The notes: a model not told the origin generated them from the sequence alone. Numbered from the stretch's first letter, positions 52,922-63,436 are shown. The stretch is DNA of 64,000 bases from Silanimonas lenta DSM 16282 (GCF_000429065.1 NZ_AUBD01000005.1:248001-312000); one strand, 5' to 3'. Translations and numbers: made by a program.

Positions 52922-53530
52922 TCAGACCTCGGGGGTCACATCCACCCGCACACGGATGGTGCTGCCCGGATGGTAGGGCGTCTCGGTGGTGTAAGTGTGG
53001 CCGTGGTAGACGTAGTCCACGCGGTAGCCCACCACCCGGTCCTCGACATAGCCATCCGGCACCGTGCGGCAGCGGCTCTCGTACTGCACCACCTCGCGCT
53101 CCACGCTGCGCGGGCCGTAACCGTAGCCCGCCTCGTAGCGGTCGCGGGCCCGTTCGGCGCCGATCGCGCTGCCGATGACGGCGCCGGCCACGGTGGCGGC
53201 GCGGCGCCCGTCGCCATCACCGAACTGGCGGCCCACCGCGGCGCCGATCACACCGCCCACCACCGCGCTGGCGCCGGGGCTCATGCCCCGCCGTTCGTAA
53301 CGCGGCTCATAGACCGGCTCGCGGCTGACATAGCGCACCGGCTCCTGCCAGCACTCCTGGCGGTAACGCGGCTCGCCCGGGGCGAGGATGGGCGAGACGT
53401 TGACCACGCGGGCGGTGTCCCAGCGCGGGCCGGGGCCGGCGTGGCGCTCGCCGCGGTACTGGGCCGACGCCGGCGCGGCCACGGCGACAGTGGCAAGGGC
53501 AAGGACGAGGACGGTGGGCAGGCGGTTCAT
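52922..53530 (-). CDS. Glycine-zipper envelope protein (17 kDa surface antigen/UmoD-like)
   Basis: A 202-residue exported protein, signal peptide 1-23 (cut after ASA). A glycine zipper runs about residues 86-128 (SAVVGGVIGAAVGRQFG and VAGAVIGSAIGAERA), typical of rickettsial 17-kDa-antigen-like envelope proteins. Tyr/Arg-rich segments with two cysteines flank it: RQECWQEPVRYV before and VQYESRCRTVPDGY after. The C-terminal part resembles the pattern VGYRVDYVYHGHTYTT seen in homologs of Xanthomonas. There is no lipobox. Function is unknown; an envelope-stress or structural role is only a guess. Confidence 0.78.
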   Translation of the reverse strand: MNRLPTVLVLALATVAVAAPASAQYRGERHAGPGPRWDTARVVNVSPILAPGEPRYRQECWQEPVRYVSREPVYEPRYERRGMSPGASAVVGGVIGAAVGRQFGDGDGRRAATVAGAVIGSAIGAERARDRYEAGYGYGPRSVEREVVQYESRCRTVPDGYVEDRVVGYRVDYVYHGHTYTTETPYHPGSTIRVRVDVTPEV

Positions 53531-53598
53531 GGCATCGTCTCCAGCGCCGTCGGGCGGCGGCGTGGAGGCAGATTCCGCATCCGTGCTCCAACCGCGGC

Positions 53599-54315
53599 TT
53601 AATCCGGGCGGTGGCGCGCGCAGCCGTTCAGCCAGGACAGGGCGAGCGCCGCCGCGGACGCCGCGCCCGGCCCCATCACCGGGTCGAGGTGGCCTCCGGG
53701 AAGCCCCATGAAACCGGCGCCGATGGCCCCCGCGAACTCCCGGCACAGGCCCTGCGGCACCTCGCAGTCATCCGCGCTGGCGAGCAGCAGCACGGGGCCG
53801 GCCGGCCGCGGCAGCGCGAGGCCGGCATGCGCCGCGCGCAGCAGGGCGGGCTGCTCGTCGCGCCAGTGGCGGAAGGCGAAATGCTGGTCGGCGAAGGGGC
53901 TGCCCGGCAGGGCCCGGGCCGTGCCGGCAAAGCGCCCGGCGCTGCGCCATCGGAAGGCGGCATCGTCCTCGTCGAGCGGCGGCAGCCGGGCGGCGAAGGG
54001 CGCCGGCGGCAGCGGGTTCACCAGCACCAGGGGCACGGCCGGCGCCGCGGTGCCGGCCAGGGCATAGGCAATGAGACCGCCGAGGCTGGCCCCCACCAGG
54101 GCCGCGCCGGGTGGCAGGGCGGCGTGGGCGGCGCGGGCACGCTCGAGGCGCGCCGCGAAGCTATCGGCGGCCAGGGCCTCCGGCGTCTCCGGCACCAGAT
54201 CGGGCGCGGCCACCTGCCAGCCGGCCGCCTCGAACACCCGCCGCCAGACCGCCCACTGCCCGCCCCAGGCCCCGGCCCCATGCAGGAACAGCGCGGCAGG
54301 CAGGGCAGCGGGCAT
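53599..54315 (-). CDS. Alpha/beta fold hydrolase
   Basis: A 238-residue cytoplasmic hydrolase. The oxyanion loop LFLHGAGAWGGQW is at residues 9-21. Nucleophile S77 lies in VGASLGG, and the acid D183 and base H209 (LPGGHLDP) are in place. The small cap is alanine-rich. Esterase, lipase or peptidase activity cannot be distinguished. The ATG at 54315 follows CTCCT-poor sequence but a TAGACT hexamer lies about 30 bases upstream on the same strand. It diverges from the EF-G paralog and lies 68 bases from the upstream end of the glycine-zipper gene. Confidence 0.82.
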   Translation of the reverse strand: MPAALPAALFLHGAGAWGGQWAVWRRVFEAAGWQVAAPDLVPETPEALAADSFAARLERARAAHAALPPGAALVGASLGGLIAYALAGTAAPAVPLVLVNPLPPAPFAARLPPLDEDDAAFRWRSAGRFAGTARALPGSPFADQHFAFRHWRDEQPALLRAAHAGLALPRPAGPVLLLASADDCEVPQGLCREFAGAIGAGFMGLPGGHLDPVMGPGAASAAALALSWLNGCARHRPD

Positions 54316-54464
54316 GGGCAGGGAACAGGAGGTGGCCGGGGCTGCGAGTCTACGCCCGGCCACGCTTGACGCTGGTGGCACGGCAGGCGGAAGGTGGCCT
54401 TCCGCGCCCGGCCCGCCGCCGTGCCCGTGTTCCCGTTCGCCTGCCTCGTCGAAGGAGTCGGTTT

Positions 54465-56513
54465 ATGGGCTACAGCACCGCGCAGATCCGCAACCTCGCT
54501 TTCATCGGTCCGTCCGGCAGCGGCAAGACCAGCCTGCTGGAGGCCGTGCTGGTGGCCGCCGGCAAGCTGCCGCAGCCCGGCAGCCTCGAACGCGGCAGCA
54601 CGGTGGGCGATTTCGATCCGATCGAGAAGCAGCGCGGGCATTCGCTGAACCTCGCCATCAGCCATGCCGACCACGGCGGCCTGCACCTCAACCTCCTCGA
54701 CACCCCGGGCATGGCCGACTTCCGCGGCCCTGCGCTCACCGCCCTGGCCGCAGTGGAGACCGCCTGCATCGTCGTCTCGGCGGCGCAGGGCGTGGATTAC
54801 GGCACGCGGCGGATGATGGAGTACGCCAAGTCGCGCAACCTCGCCCGGGTGCTGGTAGTGAACAAGATCGACGCCGAGGGCGCCGACCTGCCGCGCCTGC
54901 TGGAGGACCTGCGCGAGGCCTTCGGCGTGGAGTGCCTGCCGGTCAATCTGCCGGCGGGCGGCGGCCACGCGGTGCTGGACTGCCTCGGTGGCCGCGAAGG
55001 CGAGTCCGACCTCGGGCCGGTGGCCGACTGGCACCAGCGCCTCGTCGACCAGGTGGTGGAGATCAACGAGACGGTAATGGGCCATTACCTCGACGAAGGC
55101 GAGGACGGGCTCTCCGGCGAGGAGCTGCACGCGGCCTTCGAGCAGTGCCTGCGCGAGGGGCATCTCATCCCGGTGTGCTTCGTCTCGGCCCGCCACGGCA
55201 CCGGGGTGCGCGAGTTCCTGGCGCTTGCCGAGCAGTGGTTCCCGCATCCCGGCGAGGCCAACCCGCCGCCCTTCATGAAGGGCCGCGGCGAGGCCGCAGT
55301 GCCGGTCTTGGCCAGTCCCGATCCGGCGGCGCACGTACTGGCCGACGTGTTCCAGATCGTGCACGACCCCTTCGCCGGCAAGCTGGCGGTGTTCCGGGTC
55401 TTCCAGGGCACCCTGCGCCGCGATGCCCAGCTCTTCGTCGATGATGGCCGCAAGCCGGTGCGCATCGGCCACCTGTTCAAGCTGCACGGCGCCGAGCGGG
55501 TCGAGGTGGAGCAGGCCATCCCCGGCGACATCGCCGCCGTGGCCAAGCTCGAGGAACTGCACTTCGACGCCGTGCTGCACGACTCGCACGAGGAGGACGA
55601 GATCCATCTCGCCCCCCTGCCCTTCCCGAAGCCGATGTTCGGCCTGGCCATCGAGGCCGCCACCCGCGGGCAGGAGCAGAAGCTGGCGGTGGCGCTCGCG
55701 AAGCTGGCCGAGGAAGATCCCTGCTTCCACGTCGAGCAGGCGCAGGACACCCGCGAGACGGTGATCCGCGGTCTCTCCGAGCTGCATCTCAAGATCCAGC
55801 TGCAGCGCCTGCGGGAACGTTTCCAGGTGGAAGTGGTGACCCGGCCTCCGAAGGTGGCTTTCCGCGAGACCATCGGCCACCCCGCGGAAGGGCACCACCG
55901 GCACAAGAAGCAGACCGGCGGCGCCGGGCAGTTCGGCGAGGTGATGCTGCGGGTGGAGCCGCTGGAGCGCGGCCAGGGCTTCGAGTTCGTGGACGCGGTG
56001 AAGGGCGGCGCCATCCCTGGGCAGTTCCTGCCGGCGGTGGAGAAAGGCGTGCGCCAGGCCCTGGCGCAGGGCGTAGTGGCCGGTTTCCCGATGCAGGACC
56101 TGCGGGTGGTGGTCTACGACGGCAAGCACCACAGCGTGGACAGCAAGGAGATCGCCTTCGTCACCGCCGGGCGCAAGGCCTTCCTCGATGCCGTGGCCAA
56201 GGCATCGCCGCAGCTGCTCGAGCCGATCGTGGAACTCACCGTCACCGTGCCGGAGCCGAACATGGGCGATCTTACTGGCACGCTGGCGGCGAAGCGGGCA
56301 CGCATCCACGGCAGCGAGCGCCTGCGCGGCGACGAGGTGCTGGTACGGGCCCTGCTGCCGATGGCCGAGCTGGAAGGCTTTCCTGCCGAACTGAAATCGC
56401 TCAGCGCCGGGCGTGGGCGCTACGACCTCGAGTTCAGCCATTACGAGCTGGCGCCGGCCAGCCTGCAGGCGAAACTGGCGGCGGCCTACCGCCCGCGGGC
56501 CGAGGATGACTGA
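54465..56513 (+). CDS. Elongation factor G paralog (EF-G-like, FusA2 type)
   Basis: A 682-residue translational GTPase with the five-domain EF-G plan. The G1 loop is GPSGSGKT at residues 15-22, unlike the AHIDAGKT of canonical EF-G. The switch I motif RGHS (57-60) replaces RGIT. DTPG is at 79-82 and NKID at 133-136. Domain III-V features remain (VIRGLSELHLKIQLQRLRER, RKKTGG-like HKKQTGGAGQFGEVMLRVEP). The G1 and switch changes mark the EF-G-II/FusA2-like group, which is not the main translocase; roles in ribosome recycling or stress have been proposed. GAAGGAG lies eight bases before the ATG. It is monocistronic. Confidence 0.88.
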   Translation: MGYSTAQIRNLAFIGPSGSGKTSLLEAVLVAAGKLPQPGSLERGSTVGDFDPIEKQRGHSLNLAISHADHGGLHLNLLDTPGMADFRGPALTALAAVETACIVVSAAQGVDYGTRRMMEYAKSRNLARVLVVNKIDAEGADLPRLLEDLREAFGVECLPVNLPAGGGHAVLDCLGGREGESDLGPVADWHQRLVDQVVEINETVMGHYLDEGEDGLSGEELHAAFEQCLREGHLIPVCFVSARHGTGVREFLALAEQWFPHPGEANPPPFMKGRGEAAVPVLASPDPAAHVLADVFQIVHDPFAGKLAVFRVFQGTLRRDAQLFVDDGRKPVRIGHLFKLHGAERVEVEQAIPGDIAAVAKLEELHFDAVLHDSHEEDEIHLAPLPFPKPMFGLAIEAATRGQEQKLAVALAKLAEEDPCFHVEQAQDTRETVIRGLSELHLKIQLQRLRERFQVEVVTRPPKVAFRETIGHPAEGHHRHKKQTGGAGQFGEVMLRVEPLERGQGFEFVDAVKGGAIPGQFLPAVEKGVRQALAQGVVAGFPMQDLRVVVYDGKHHSVDSKEIAFVTAGRKAFLDAVAKASPQLLEPIVELTVTVPEPNMGDLTGTLAAKRARIHGSERLRGDEVLVRALLPMAELEGFPAELKSLSAGRGRYDLEFSHYELAPASLQAKLAAAYRPRAEDD

Positions 56514-56599
56514 GCGCCTGCCCCCGGGCCGCCTTCGCCCCGGCATCGCCCGCGGCGCGGCAGGCTAAGCTCCGTCTTCCGCTCCTCCGGGTTCCCGCC

Positions 56600-57934
56600 A
56601 TGCCCCCACGCCTTGCCCCGCCCGCGCGGCGGCGCGGCCGCCTCGCCGCCACGCTGCTCGCCGCCCTCGCCACCCTGCCCGTCCTTGCCACCGAGCTGAG
56701 CGTGCTGCGCGCCCCGCGGGTGCTGCTCGATCCCGCCGAAGGCCGGGTGATGCCGGCCACCCTGGTGGTGGCCGACGGCCGCCTGCGCGCGGTGCTGCCC
56801 GGGCTCGAGGCCGAAGTGCCGCTGGGCGAGGGCGAGCGCATCGCCGAGGAACGCCGCTTCGATGCCGAGCACACCCTGCTGCCCGGGCTGATCGACAGCC
56901 ATGTGCATCTGGCCTTCGACCCGGCGCCGCCGTTCTGGGCCGAGGCGGTAGTCACGCCGGAGCGCGCCACCGCGCTCGGCGCCCGCAATGCCCTGCGTAC
57001 CGTGCAGGCCGGCTTCACCACGGTGCGCGACCTCGGCGCCCCGGGCCAGGCCGGCTTCGCCCTGCGCGATGCCATCGCCGCCGGCGAGCTTCCCGGCCCG
57101 CGGGTGCTGAGCGCCGGGCGCATGGTCTCGATCATCGGCGGGCACGGCGACCTCACCGGCTTCCGCCCCGAGGTGATGGAAGCGCTCGACGAGGGCAATA
57201 CCTGCACCGGCGCGGCGCAGTGCGCCGAGGTGGTGCGCCGGCTGTCGCGCGCCGGCGCCGACGTGATCAAGTTCGCCGCCACCGGCGGCGTGCTCTCGCA
57301 GCAGAACCGCGGCCTCGACCAGCACTTCACCGACGAGGAGATGAAGGCCATCGTCGATACCGCCCACCAGCTCGGCCTGAAGGTGGCGGCGCATGCCCAC
57401 GGCCCGCGCGGCATCGAGGCCGCGGCCCGCGCCGGGGTCGATTCGATCGAGCACGGCACCTACGTGGACGAGGCCGGCATCCGCGCCATGCGCGGCAGCG
57501 GCAGTTTCCTCGTGCCCACGCTCTCGCCCACCATCGCCTACCGCGAGAACCTGCCGAAGGGCCTCTACACCCCGGTGGTGGCCGCCAAGATCAGGGTGCG
57601 TCTGGAGGCCACCGGCCGCAACATCGCCGCCGCCCGCCGCGCCGGGCTGAAGATCGCCTACGGCACCGACACCGGCGTCTCGGAGCATGGCCGCAATGCC
57701 GAGGAAATGCCGCTGATGGTGCAGTACGGCGGCATGAGCCCGCAGGAGGTGCTGGTCTCGGCCACCCGCACCGCCGCCGAGCTCCTGGGCCTCGAGGACG
57801 AGGTGGGCCGGCTGGCCCCGGGCTTCTCCGCCGACGTGATCGCCGTGCGCGGCGATCCGCTCACCGATCTTGGCGCCCTACAGCGCGACCGCGTGGCCTT
57901 CGTCATGGCCCGCGGCCGGGTGGTGCGCGAGTAA
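56600..57934 (+). CDS. Exported metal-dependent amidohydrolase
   Basis: A 444-residue member of the amidohydrolase superfamily with a signal peptide (about 1-30). The binuclear metal site is complete: H101 and H103 (DSHVHL), carboxylated K224 (VIKFAATGG), H265 (AAHAH), H285 (IEHGTY) and D357 (YGTDTG). This pattern matches the prolidase/Xaa-Arg-type dipeptidase group (imidazolonepropionase-like proteins) common in Xanthomonadaceae. The likely role is hydrolysis of dipeptides in the periplasm, but the residue specificity is not readable. It is followed five bases later by a DUF2784 membrane protein. Confidence 0.88.
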   Translation: MPPRLAPPARRRGRLAATLLAALATLPVLATELSVLRAPRVLLDPAEGRVMPATLVVADGRLRAVLPGLEAEVPLGEGERIAEERRFDAEHTLLPGLIDSHVHLAFDPAPPFWAEAVVTPERATALGARNALRTVQAGFTTVRDLGAPGQAGFALRDAIAAGELPGPRVLSAGRMVSIIGGHGDLTGFRPEVMEALDEGNTCTGAAQCAEVVRRLSRAGADVIKFAATGGVLSQQNRGLDQHFTDEEMKAIVDTAHQLGLKVAAHAHGPRGIEAAARAGVDSIEHGTYVDEAGIRAMRGSGSFLVPTLSPTIAYRENLPKGLYTPVVAAKIRVRLEATGRNIAAARRAGLKIAYGTDTGVSEHGRNAEEMPLMVQYGGMSPQEVLVSATRTAAELLGLEDEVGRLAPGFSADVIAVRGDPLTDLGALQRDRVAFVMARGRVVRE

Positions 57935-57939
57935 GCCCC

Positions 57940-58356
57940 ATGGACCCGGCCACCGCGTCCCGGCTGGCCGATGCCCTGCTGGGCCTGCACGCGGGCATCG
58001 TCGCCTTCAATGTGGCGATGCCGCCGGCGATCCTGCTCGGCGCCTGGCGCAGCTGGGCCTGGGTGCGCCATCGCGGGCTGCGCGGGCTGCACCTCGTCTC
58101 GATGGCGGTGGTGGCGGCGCAGGCCCTGCTCGGCGAGCGGTGCTTCCTCACCCACTGGGAGTCTGCGCTTCGCCGCCTCGCCGGCGAGGCGGGCTACGGC
58201 GCGGGTTTCGTCGAGGCCTGGCTCGGCCGCCTGCTCTACGTCGAGGTGCCGCTCGCTGCGCTGCTGCCGCTCTACATCGGCTGGGCCCTGCTCAGCCTCG
58301 GCCTGTGGTGGTGGGTGCCGCCCACGCGGGCGCCGGCTCAGAGCGTGAAGCGGTAG
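57940..58356 (+). CDS. DUF2784 family membrane protein
   Basis: A 138-residue inner-membrane protein with four predicted helices (about 8-32, 45-65, 98-120 and a last one overlapping 104-126). The family landmarks are LHAGIVAFNVAMPPAILLGA at the start, a central RGLHLVSMAVVAAQALLGERC and CFLTHWESALRRLAG, which matches the C-P-L-T-x-x-E motif of DUF2784. No function is known. It begins five bases after the amidohydrolase stop, and its last 19 bases overlap the convergent DUF5916 gene. Confidence 0.75.
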   Translation: MDPATASRLADALLGLHAGIVAFNVAMPPAILLGAWRSWAWVRHRGLRGLHLVSMAVVAAQALLGERCFLTHWESALRRLAGEAGYGAGFVEAWLGRLLYVEVPLAALLPLYIGWALLSLGLWWWVPPTRAPAQSVKR

Positions 58357-60620
58357 CTCAGCTTCACCAGCAGCTGCTCGCTGTCGCGCAGGTCGAAGGC
58401 GCCGCGGAACTCGTCGCCGAGGCCGAAGCCCCGGGCCGACTCGCGGAACAGCGCGCCGCCGCGCACGTAAGCCACGTACAGGTCGGAGAGCGGAGCGATC
58501 TCGTAGCGGTAGCGGAGCTGGAAGCCGAGGTTCTGCAGGGCGAAATCGTCCAGCGCCTCGCCGGTGCGGCGCGCGACGCCCGTGCCGTCCACCCGCCAGA
58601 GGGCCCGCGCCTCGGCGTCGATGGCGATGGCCTCGAGCTTCAGGCGCAGCTCCTGCCGCTCGTCGAGCTTCCAGATCGCCCCGGCCCCGAGGAAGACCTG
58701 GCGGCCGTCGAACTGGCCGAGGGCATTGCCGCGCCGCCAGATCACCCAGTCCGCATTCCTTTCGAGTTCGAGTTCGAGTTCGACCCGGACCCGGTCGCTG
58801 GCGTGGTAGACGGTCTCGGCAGAAAGTTCGACGAGGCCCTTGCCGCGGCCGTCGAAGCCCTCGTTGGCGTGGCGCACGTCGATCTCGTACTCGAAGCGCC
58901 CCCCGGCCGGCCGGGCCCAGCGCCGCTCGCCGTACAGGCCGAGCCGGGCCGGCATCCGCACGATGCCGTTGCCGCGCAGCACGAGATCATCGATGAGCGG
59001 GCCGGTGGCGTAGACATCCCAGAACCAGAAGCCGCCGTCGCGCAGCTCGGCGGTGCGATTCATGGCCACGGTGTCGAACAGCACGAGGCCGCGGTCGTTC
59101 ATGCGCCGCGAGGCAGCGTAGCGGTCGATGCGGCTGGCCGCGCGGCCCTGCGCCGGCAGGTCGTCGCGCCGGCGCTGCAGCTCGTAGCGGGCATAACTGA
59201 AGTCGTTGCGCTCGAGATAGCCGAAGTCGTTGAGCTGCAGATTACGGCCGAGGTGCACGGCGTAGAGCTGCTGGCGCCAGCCGCCGCCCAGCTCGTGGTC
59301 GAGGCGGACCTGCCCGCCGCTGTCGCGGCCGCTGCGCACCGGGGCCTCGATGTCGGAGAACACCAGCCCGGCCCGCAGGCTCAGGCGATCGTCCGGCCGC
59401 CAGGCATGGTCGAACGAGGCCACCCGCGCCACCCGGTCGAGGAAGGGGCGCTTCACCTCGGTGAGCATGGCGCCGCCCGACCAGCGCTCGCCGCCGCCGG
59501 CCACGCGGGCGGCAAGGAAGTCGCGTCCGGCCTCACCGTCCTCGCTGGCGGCGAACAGGCCGTAGCCGAGGCGTCCGGCGCTGCCATTGAGCTTCACCGC
59601 CCCGGCCACGTCGCCCGCCCCGCTGCCATCGTCGGCCTGGGCGCCGATGCGCCGGGTGTAGAGCAGGCGGTTGGCATTGCCAAGGCCGCCGAAGCCGACG
59701 TCGAAGAAGGCCTGGTTCTCGGTGAAGAAGGGCCGCTTGTCGTTGAAGAAGTTCTCCACCGCGCCGAAGTTCACCACGAGATCGTCGCTCTCCACCTGGC
59801 CGAAGTCCGGGTTGAGCGTGGCGGAGAGCTGGAAGCGGCCATGCGGCTTCCAGAACAGGTCGATCCCGGTGCTGGCCTCGAAGCGGCCCGCCACCTCATC
59901 CTGCAGGCCAGAGACATAGGGCGTGAGCGCCAGCAGGGACTGCTCGTGGGCCTCGACCTCGATGCGCTCGAAGGCGCTGAGGAAGCGCGGCTCGCTCCAG
60001 GTGATGGCCGGCCAGGCCACGCGCTCGTTGTTGTGCGCGGTGACGCGGTCGAGCGAGAGCCCGATGCGGCGCCGGTCGCCCTGGGCGGCGGCCATCGGCG
60101 CCACATGCCACGGGATCAGTAGCTCTGCCGACCAGCCGTCCTCGTCCTCGCTGGTGGCCCGGCGCCAGTCGCCGTCCCAGTCCGGGTTGAAGCGGTTCTC
60201 GCCGGCGATGGTGGTATCGCCGATGTCGCCGGCCAGCGAGACCACGAAGTTGTAGCCCACGCGGCCGTCGCCATCGAAGTCGACGTAGACGTTCACCCGG
60301 TCGGCAGGCGGCACCTGGTCGCGGCCGCCACGCGGGGCGATGCGCGGCACGCCGGGCGGCTGGTGGTTGCGGAAGGCGATGGCGAGGCCTTCGGGGGTGG
60401 CCAGCACCCAGGCCTCGGTGCGCAGCCGCGCCTCGGCGCGGGTCATCGGCTGCACGGTGCGGAAATCGGTGATGTGCCGGGCGCCGGCCCATTCATCGGC
60501 CTCGATCCGGCCATCGATCAGCGGCACGCGGGCCGAGAGCGCCCCCGCGAGGGGCAGGGCGAAGGCGAGGGTGATGGCCGCGCGCATCGGGCGCGAAACG
60601 GCGTGGAGGGGGCGGCGCAT
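58338..60620 (-). CDS. DUF5916 family outer-membrane beta-barrel protein with CBM9-like N-terminus
   Basis: A 760-residue outer-membrane protein. After the signal peptide (about 1-30) comes a carbohydrate-binding-module-9-like domain (about 32-215): VPLIDGRIEADEWAGARHI, NVYVDFDGDGRVGYNF, EDEDGWSAELLIPW. The FNPDFGQVE-type motif ATLNPDFGQVESDD and FFNDKRPFFTENQAFF are hallmarks of DUF5916. The remaining 450 residues alternate as beta strands of a barrel, ending QLLVKLSYRFTL. The role is unknown, perhaps glycan or peptide binding. The first ATG is used because CCGGAG lies ten bases upstream; a start at residue 12 is also possible. A four-fold hexanucleotide repeat near 58764-58786 encodes a run of Glu/Leu. 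Confidence 0.82.
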   Translation of the reverse strand: MRRPLHAVSRPMRAAITLAFALPLAGALSARVPLIDGRIEADEWAGARHITDFRTVQPMTRAEARLRTEAWVLATPEGLAIAFRNHQPPGVPRIAPRGGRDQVPPADRVNVYVDFDGDGRVGYNFVVSLAGDIGDTTIAGENRFNPDWDGDWRRATSEDEDGWSAELLIPWHVAPMAAAQGDRRRIGLSLDRVTAHNNERVAWPAITWSEPRFLSAFERIEVEAHEQSLLALTPYVSGLQDEVAGRFEASTGIDLFWKPHGRFQLSATLNPDFGQVESDDLVVNFGAVENFFNDKRPFFTENQAFFDVGFGGLGNANRLLYTRRIGAQADDGSGAGDVAGAVKLNGSAGRLGYGLFAASEDGEAGRDFLAARVAGGGERWSGGAMLTEVKRPFLDRVARVASFDHAWRPDDRLSLRAGLVFSDIEAPVRSGRDSGGQVRLDHELGGGWRQQLYAVHLGRNLQLNDFGYLERNDFSYARYELQRRRDDLPAQGRAASRIDRYAASRRMNDRGLVLFDTVAMNRTAELRDGGFWFWDVYATGPLIDDLVLRGNGIVRMPARLGLYGERRWARPAGGRFEYEIDVRHANEGFDGRGKGLVELSAETVYHASDRVRVELELELERNADWVIWRRGNALGQFDGRQVFLGAGAIWKLDERQELRLKLEAIAIDAEARALWRVDGTGVARRTGEALDDFALQNLGFQLRYRYEIAPLSDLYVAYVRGGALFRESARGFGLGDEFRGAFDLRDSEQLLVKLSYRFTL
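58764..58786 (-). repeat. Hexanucleotide microsatellite in the DUF5916 gene
   Basis: CGAGTT occurs in near-perfect tandem about four times, encoding VELELELE. Unit changes would add or remove two residues of a strand without a frameshift. Confidence 0.7.
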
Positions 60621-60725
60621 CGCGTCCGTGCTCCGGGGAATCGGCCCCCCATGCTGCCCGCGCCGCCGGCCGCGGGCACGGCCCGGAAGTCACGCGCCCG
60701 GGCAGGCGACCGGCCCAGCCGCCGT

Positions 60726-61226
60726 TCAGCGGCGATTGCCGGACCTCGGACGGCGCTTGGGCTGCAGCATGGTGCCGGTGCAGTTGGCCGAGCCGCAATG
60801 GCAGGCCCAGAGCCGCTTCAGGGCCGGCGTGTGCGGCTCGTCGAGCACGATGCCGTAGTTGTAGCTCAGCTCCTCGCCGGGCGCGATGTCGCGCAGGGCA
60901 TGGATGAACACCTTGTCCTTGTGCTTCTTGCCCTTGGGGTGCTCCTCCTGCACCGCCTCGCAGTTCGGGTTGCAGCTGTGGTTGATCCAGCGCGCCACAT
61001 TGCCGTCGATGTTGGCATCGATCACCCACTCCTCGTTGAGGCTGAAGAGGAAGGTGTGGCCGGTCTCGTCGAAGCCGGCGTATTCCTCGTCCACCTCCTC
61101 GTGGCGCCGCACCTTGCCCTTGTAGCGCACGATCTTCTCGCCCTTGGCGATCGGAGCGGTGGCGAAGACGCCATTGCCATGGATGGACGACTGGCGGCGT
61201 TCGATCTTCCTGGACTTCTTCGGCAT
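60726..61226 (-). CDS. SET domain protein (putative protein lysine methyltransferase)
   Basis: A 166-residue single-domain SET protein. Visible elements are the start of the fold with S-adenosylmethionine contact HGNGVFA (16-22), the pseudoknot motif RWINHSCNPNCE (79-90) and GEELSYNYG (117-125) with the catalytic tyrosine. A post-SET cysteine set C142-x-C144-x4-C149 could form a zinc site with C89. It is therefore complete by eukaryotic standards. Such enzymes methylate lysines; bacterial targets are mostly unknown, though Chlamydia NUE acts on histone-like proteins. GAGAAT lies about 20 bases upstream of the ATG as a possible -10. It stands alone, divergent from the suf operon. Confidence 0.9.
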   Translation of the reverse strand: MPKKSRKIERRQSSIHGNGVFATAPIAKGEKIVRYKGKVRRHEEVDEEYAGFDETGHTFLFSLNEEWVIDANIDGNVARWINHSCNPNCEAVQEEHPKGKKHKDKVFIHALRDIAPGEELSYNYGIVLDEPHTPALKRLWACHCGSANCTGTMLQPKRRPRSGNRR

Positions 61227-61386
61227 GGCAGGGCAGGCGTGACGAGGGCCGTCATTCTCGCCCGCCCCGCACGGCGATGCATCCGCTGCCTTCAGGACAG
61301 CCTCTGCACCCAGCCCAAGCCGCCGGTCCAGTAGGCCACCCAGGCGAAGCCGATGCCGGCCCGGACGGGCCTTCACGGCGCCGCGA

Positions 61387-61415
61387 TTGAGCCCGCCCGC
61401 CCCAATCCGTACAAT
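61387..61415 (+). promoter_or_regulatory. Sigma-70-type promoter of the suf operon
   Basis: TTGAGC at 61387-61392 and TACAAT at 61410-61415 with a 17-base spacer, about 60 bases before the regulator ATG. It is the best -35/-10 pair seen in the window. An operator for the Rrf2 regulator would be expected over or near it but could not be defined. Confidence 0.75.
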
Positions 61416-61474
61416 TCCAGTCCTGATTCCAGCCCACCGGCCCCGCGCCGGCCCGCCACCCGCTCCGCGCGCCC

Positions 61475-61942
61475 ATGCTCCGCGTCACCAAGCTCACCGA
61501 CTACGCCACCGTGGTGCTGACCGTGCTCGCCCAGGGGCGCGAGCGGGTGCACAGCGCCGCCGAACTGGCCGAGCGCTCGCGGGTGGAGCCGGCCACGGTG
61601 GCCAAGGTGCTGAAGCTGCTGGCCCAGGCCGGACTGGTGGAGAGCTTCCGCGGCGCCAGCGGCGGCTACCGCCTCGCCCGGCCGCCGGCGCAGATCCCGC
61701 TGCGGGCCATCGTCGAGGCTATCGAAGGCCCGATGGGCATGACCACCTGCAGCGTGCACGACGGCGAATGCGGCATCGAGGCCCACTGCGGCATCCGCGC
61801 CGGCTGGCAGCGCATCAACGACGTGGTGGTCGATGCCCTCGACCGCACCACCCTCGCCGACATGCTGGCCCCGGCGCCGGCATCCGGCCCCCGCCATCCC
61901 GATCCCAAAGCCATCCCGGCGGCCCTGGTCGCAAGCGACTGA
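61475..61942 (+). CDS. Rrf2-family iron-sulfur regulator of the suf operon
   Basis: A 155-residue Rrf2 transcription factor. The N-terminal winged helix (MLRVTKLTDYATVVLTVLAQ) and the recognition segment VEPATVAKVLKLLAQAGLVE match IscR/SufR-type regulators. Cluster ligands C92, C99 and C105 are spaced as in Rrf2 proteins that bind [2Fe-2S]. It corresponds to the SUF system regulator of Xanthomonadaceae and Pseudomonadota, which senses Fe-S supply and controls sufBCDS. The C-terminal 25 residues are a Pro/Ala-rich tail. It is 21 bases upstream of sufB on the same strand and shares its promoter. Confidence 0.9.
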   Translation: MLRVTKLTDYATVVLTVLAQGRERVHSAAELAERSRVEPATVAKVLKLLAQAGLVESFRGASGGYRLARPPAQIPLRAIVEAIEGPMGMTTCSVHDGECGIEAHCGIRAGWQRINDVVVDALDRTTLADMLAPAPASGPRHPDPKAIPAALVASD

Positions 61943-61963
61943 GCCGCCCCGAGGAGAGCCAGC

Positions 61964-63436
<1,473 letters not shown>

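Noticed and set aside
61290-61376. On the reverse strand a short frame upstream of the SET gene reads like a membrane-protein end (AGIGFAWVAYWTGG and following)
   Set aside because: It lies between two in-frame stops, has no ATG, is only about 25 codons, and could be a chance reading of GC-rich DNA; too weak to call a gene or pseudogene.
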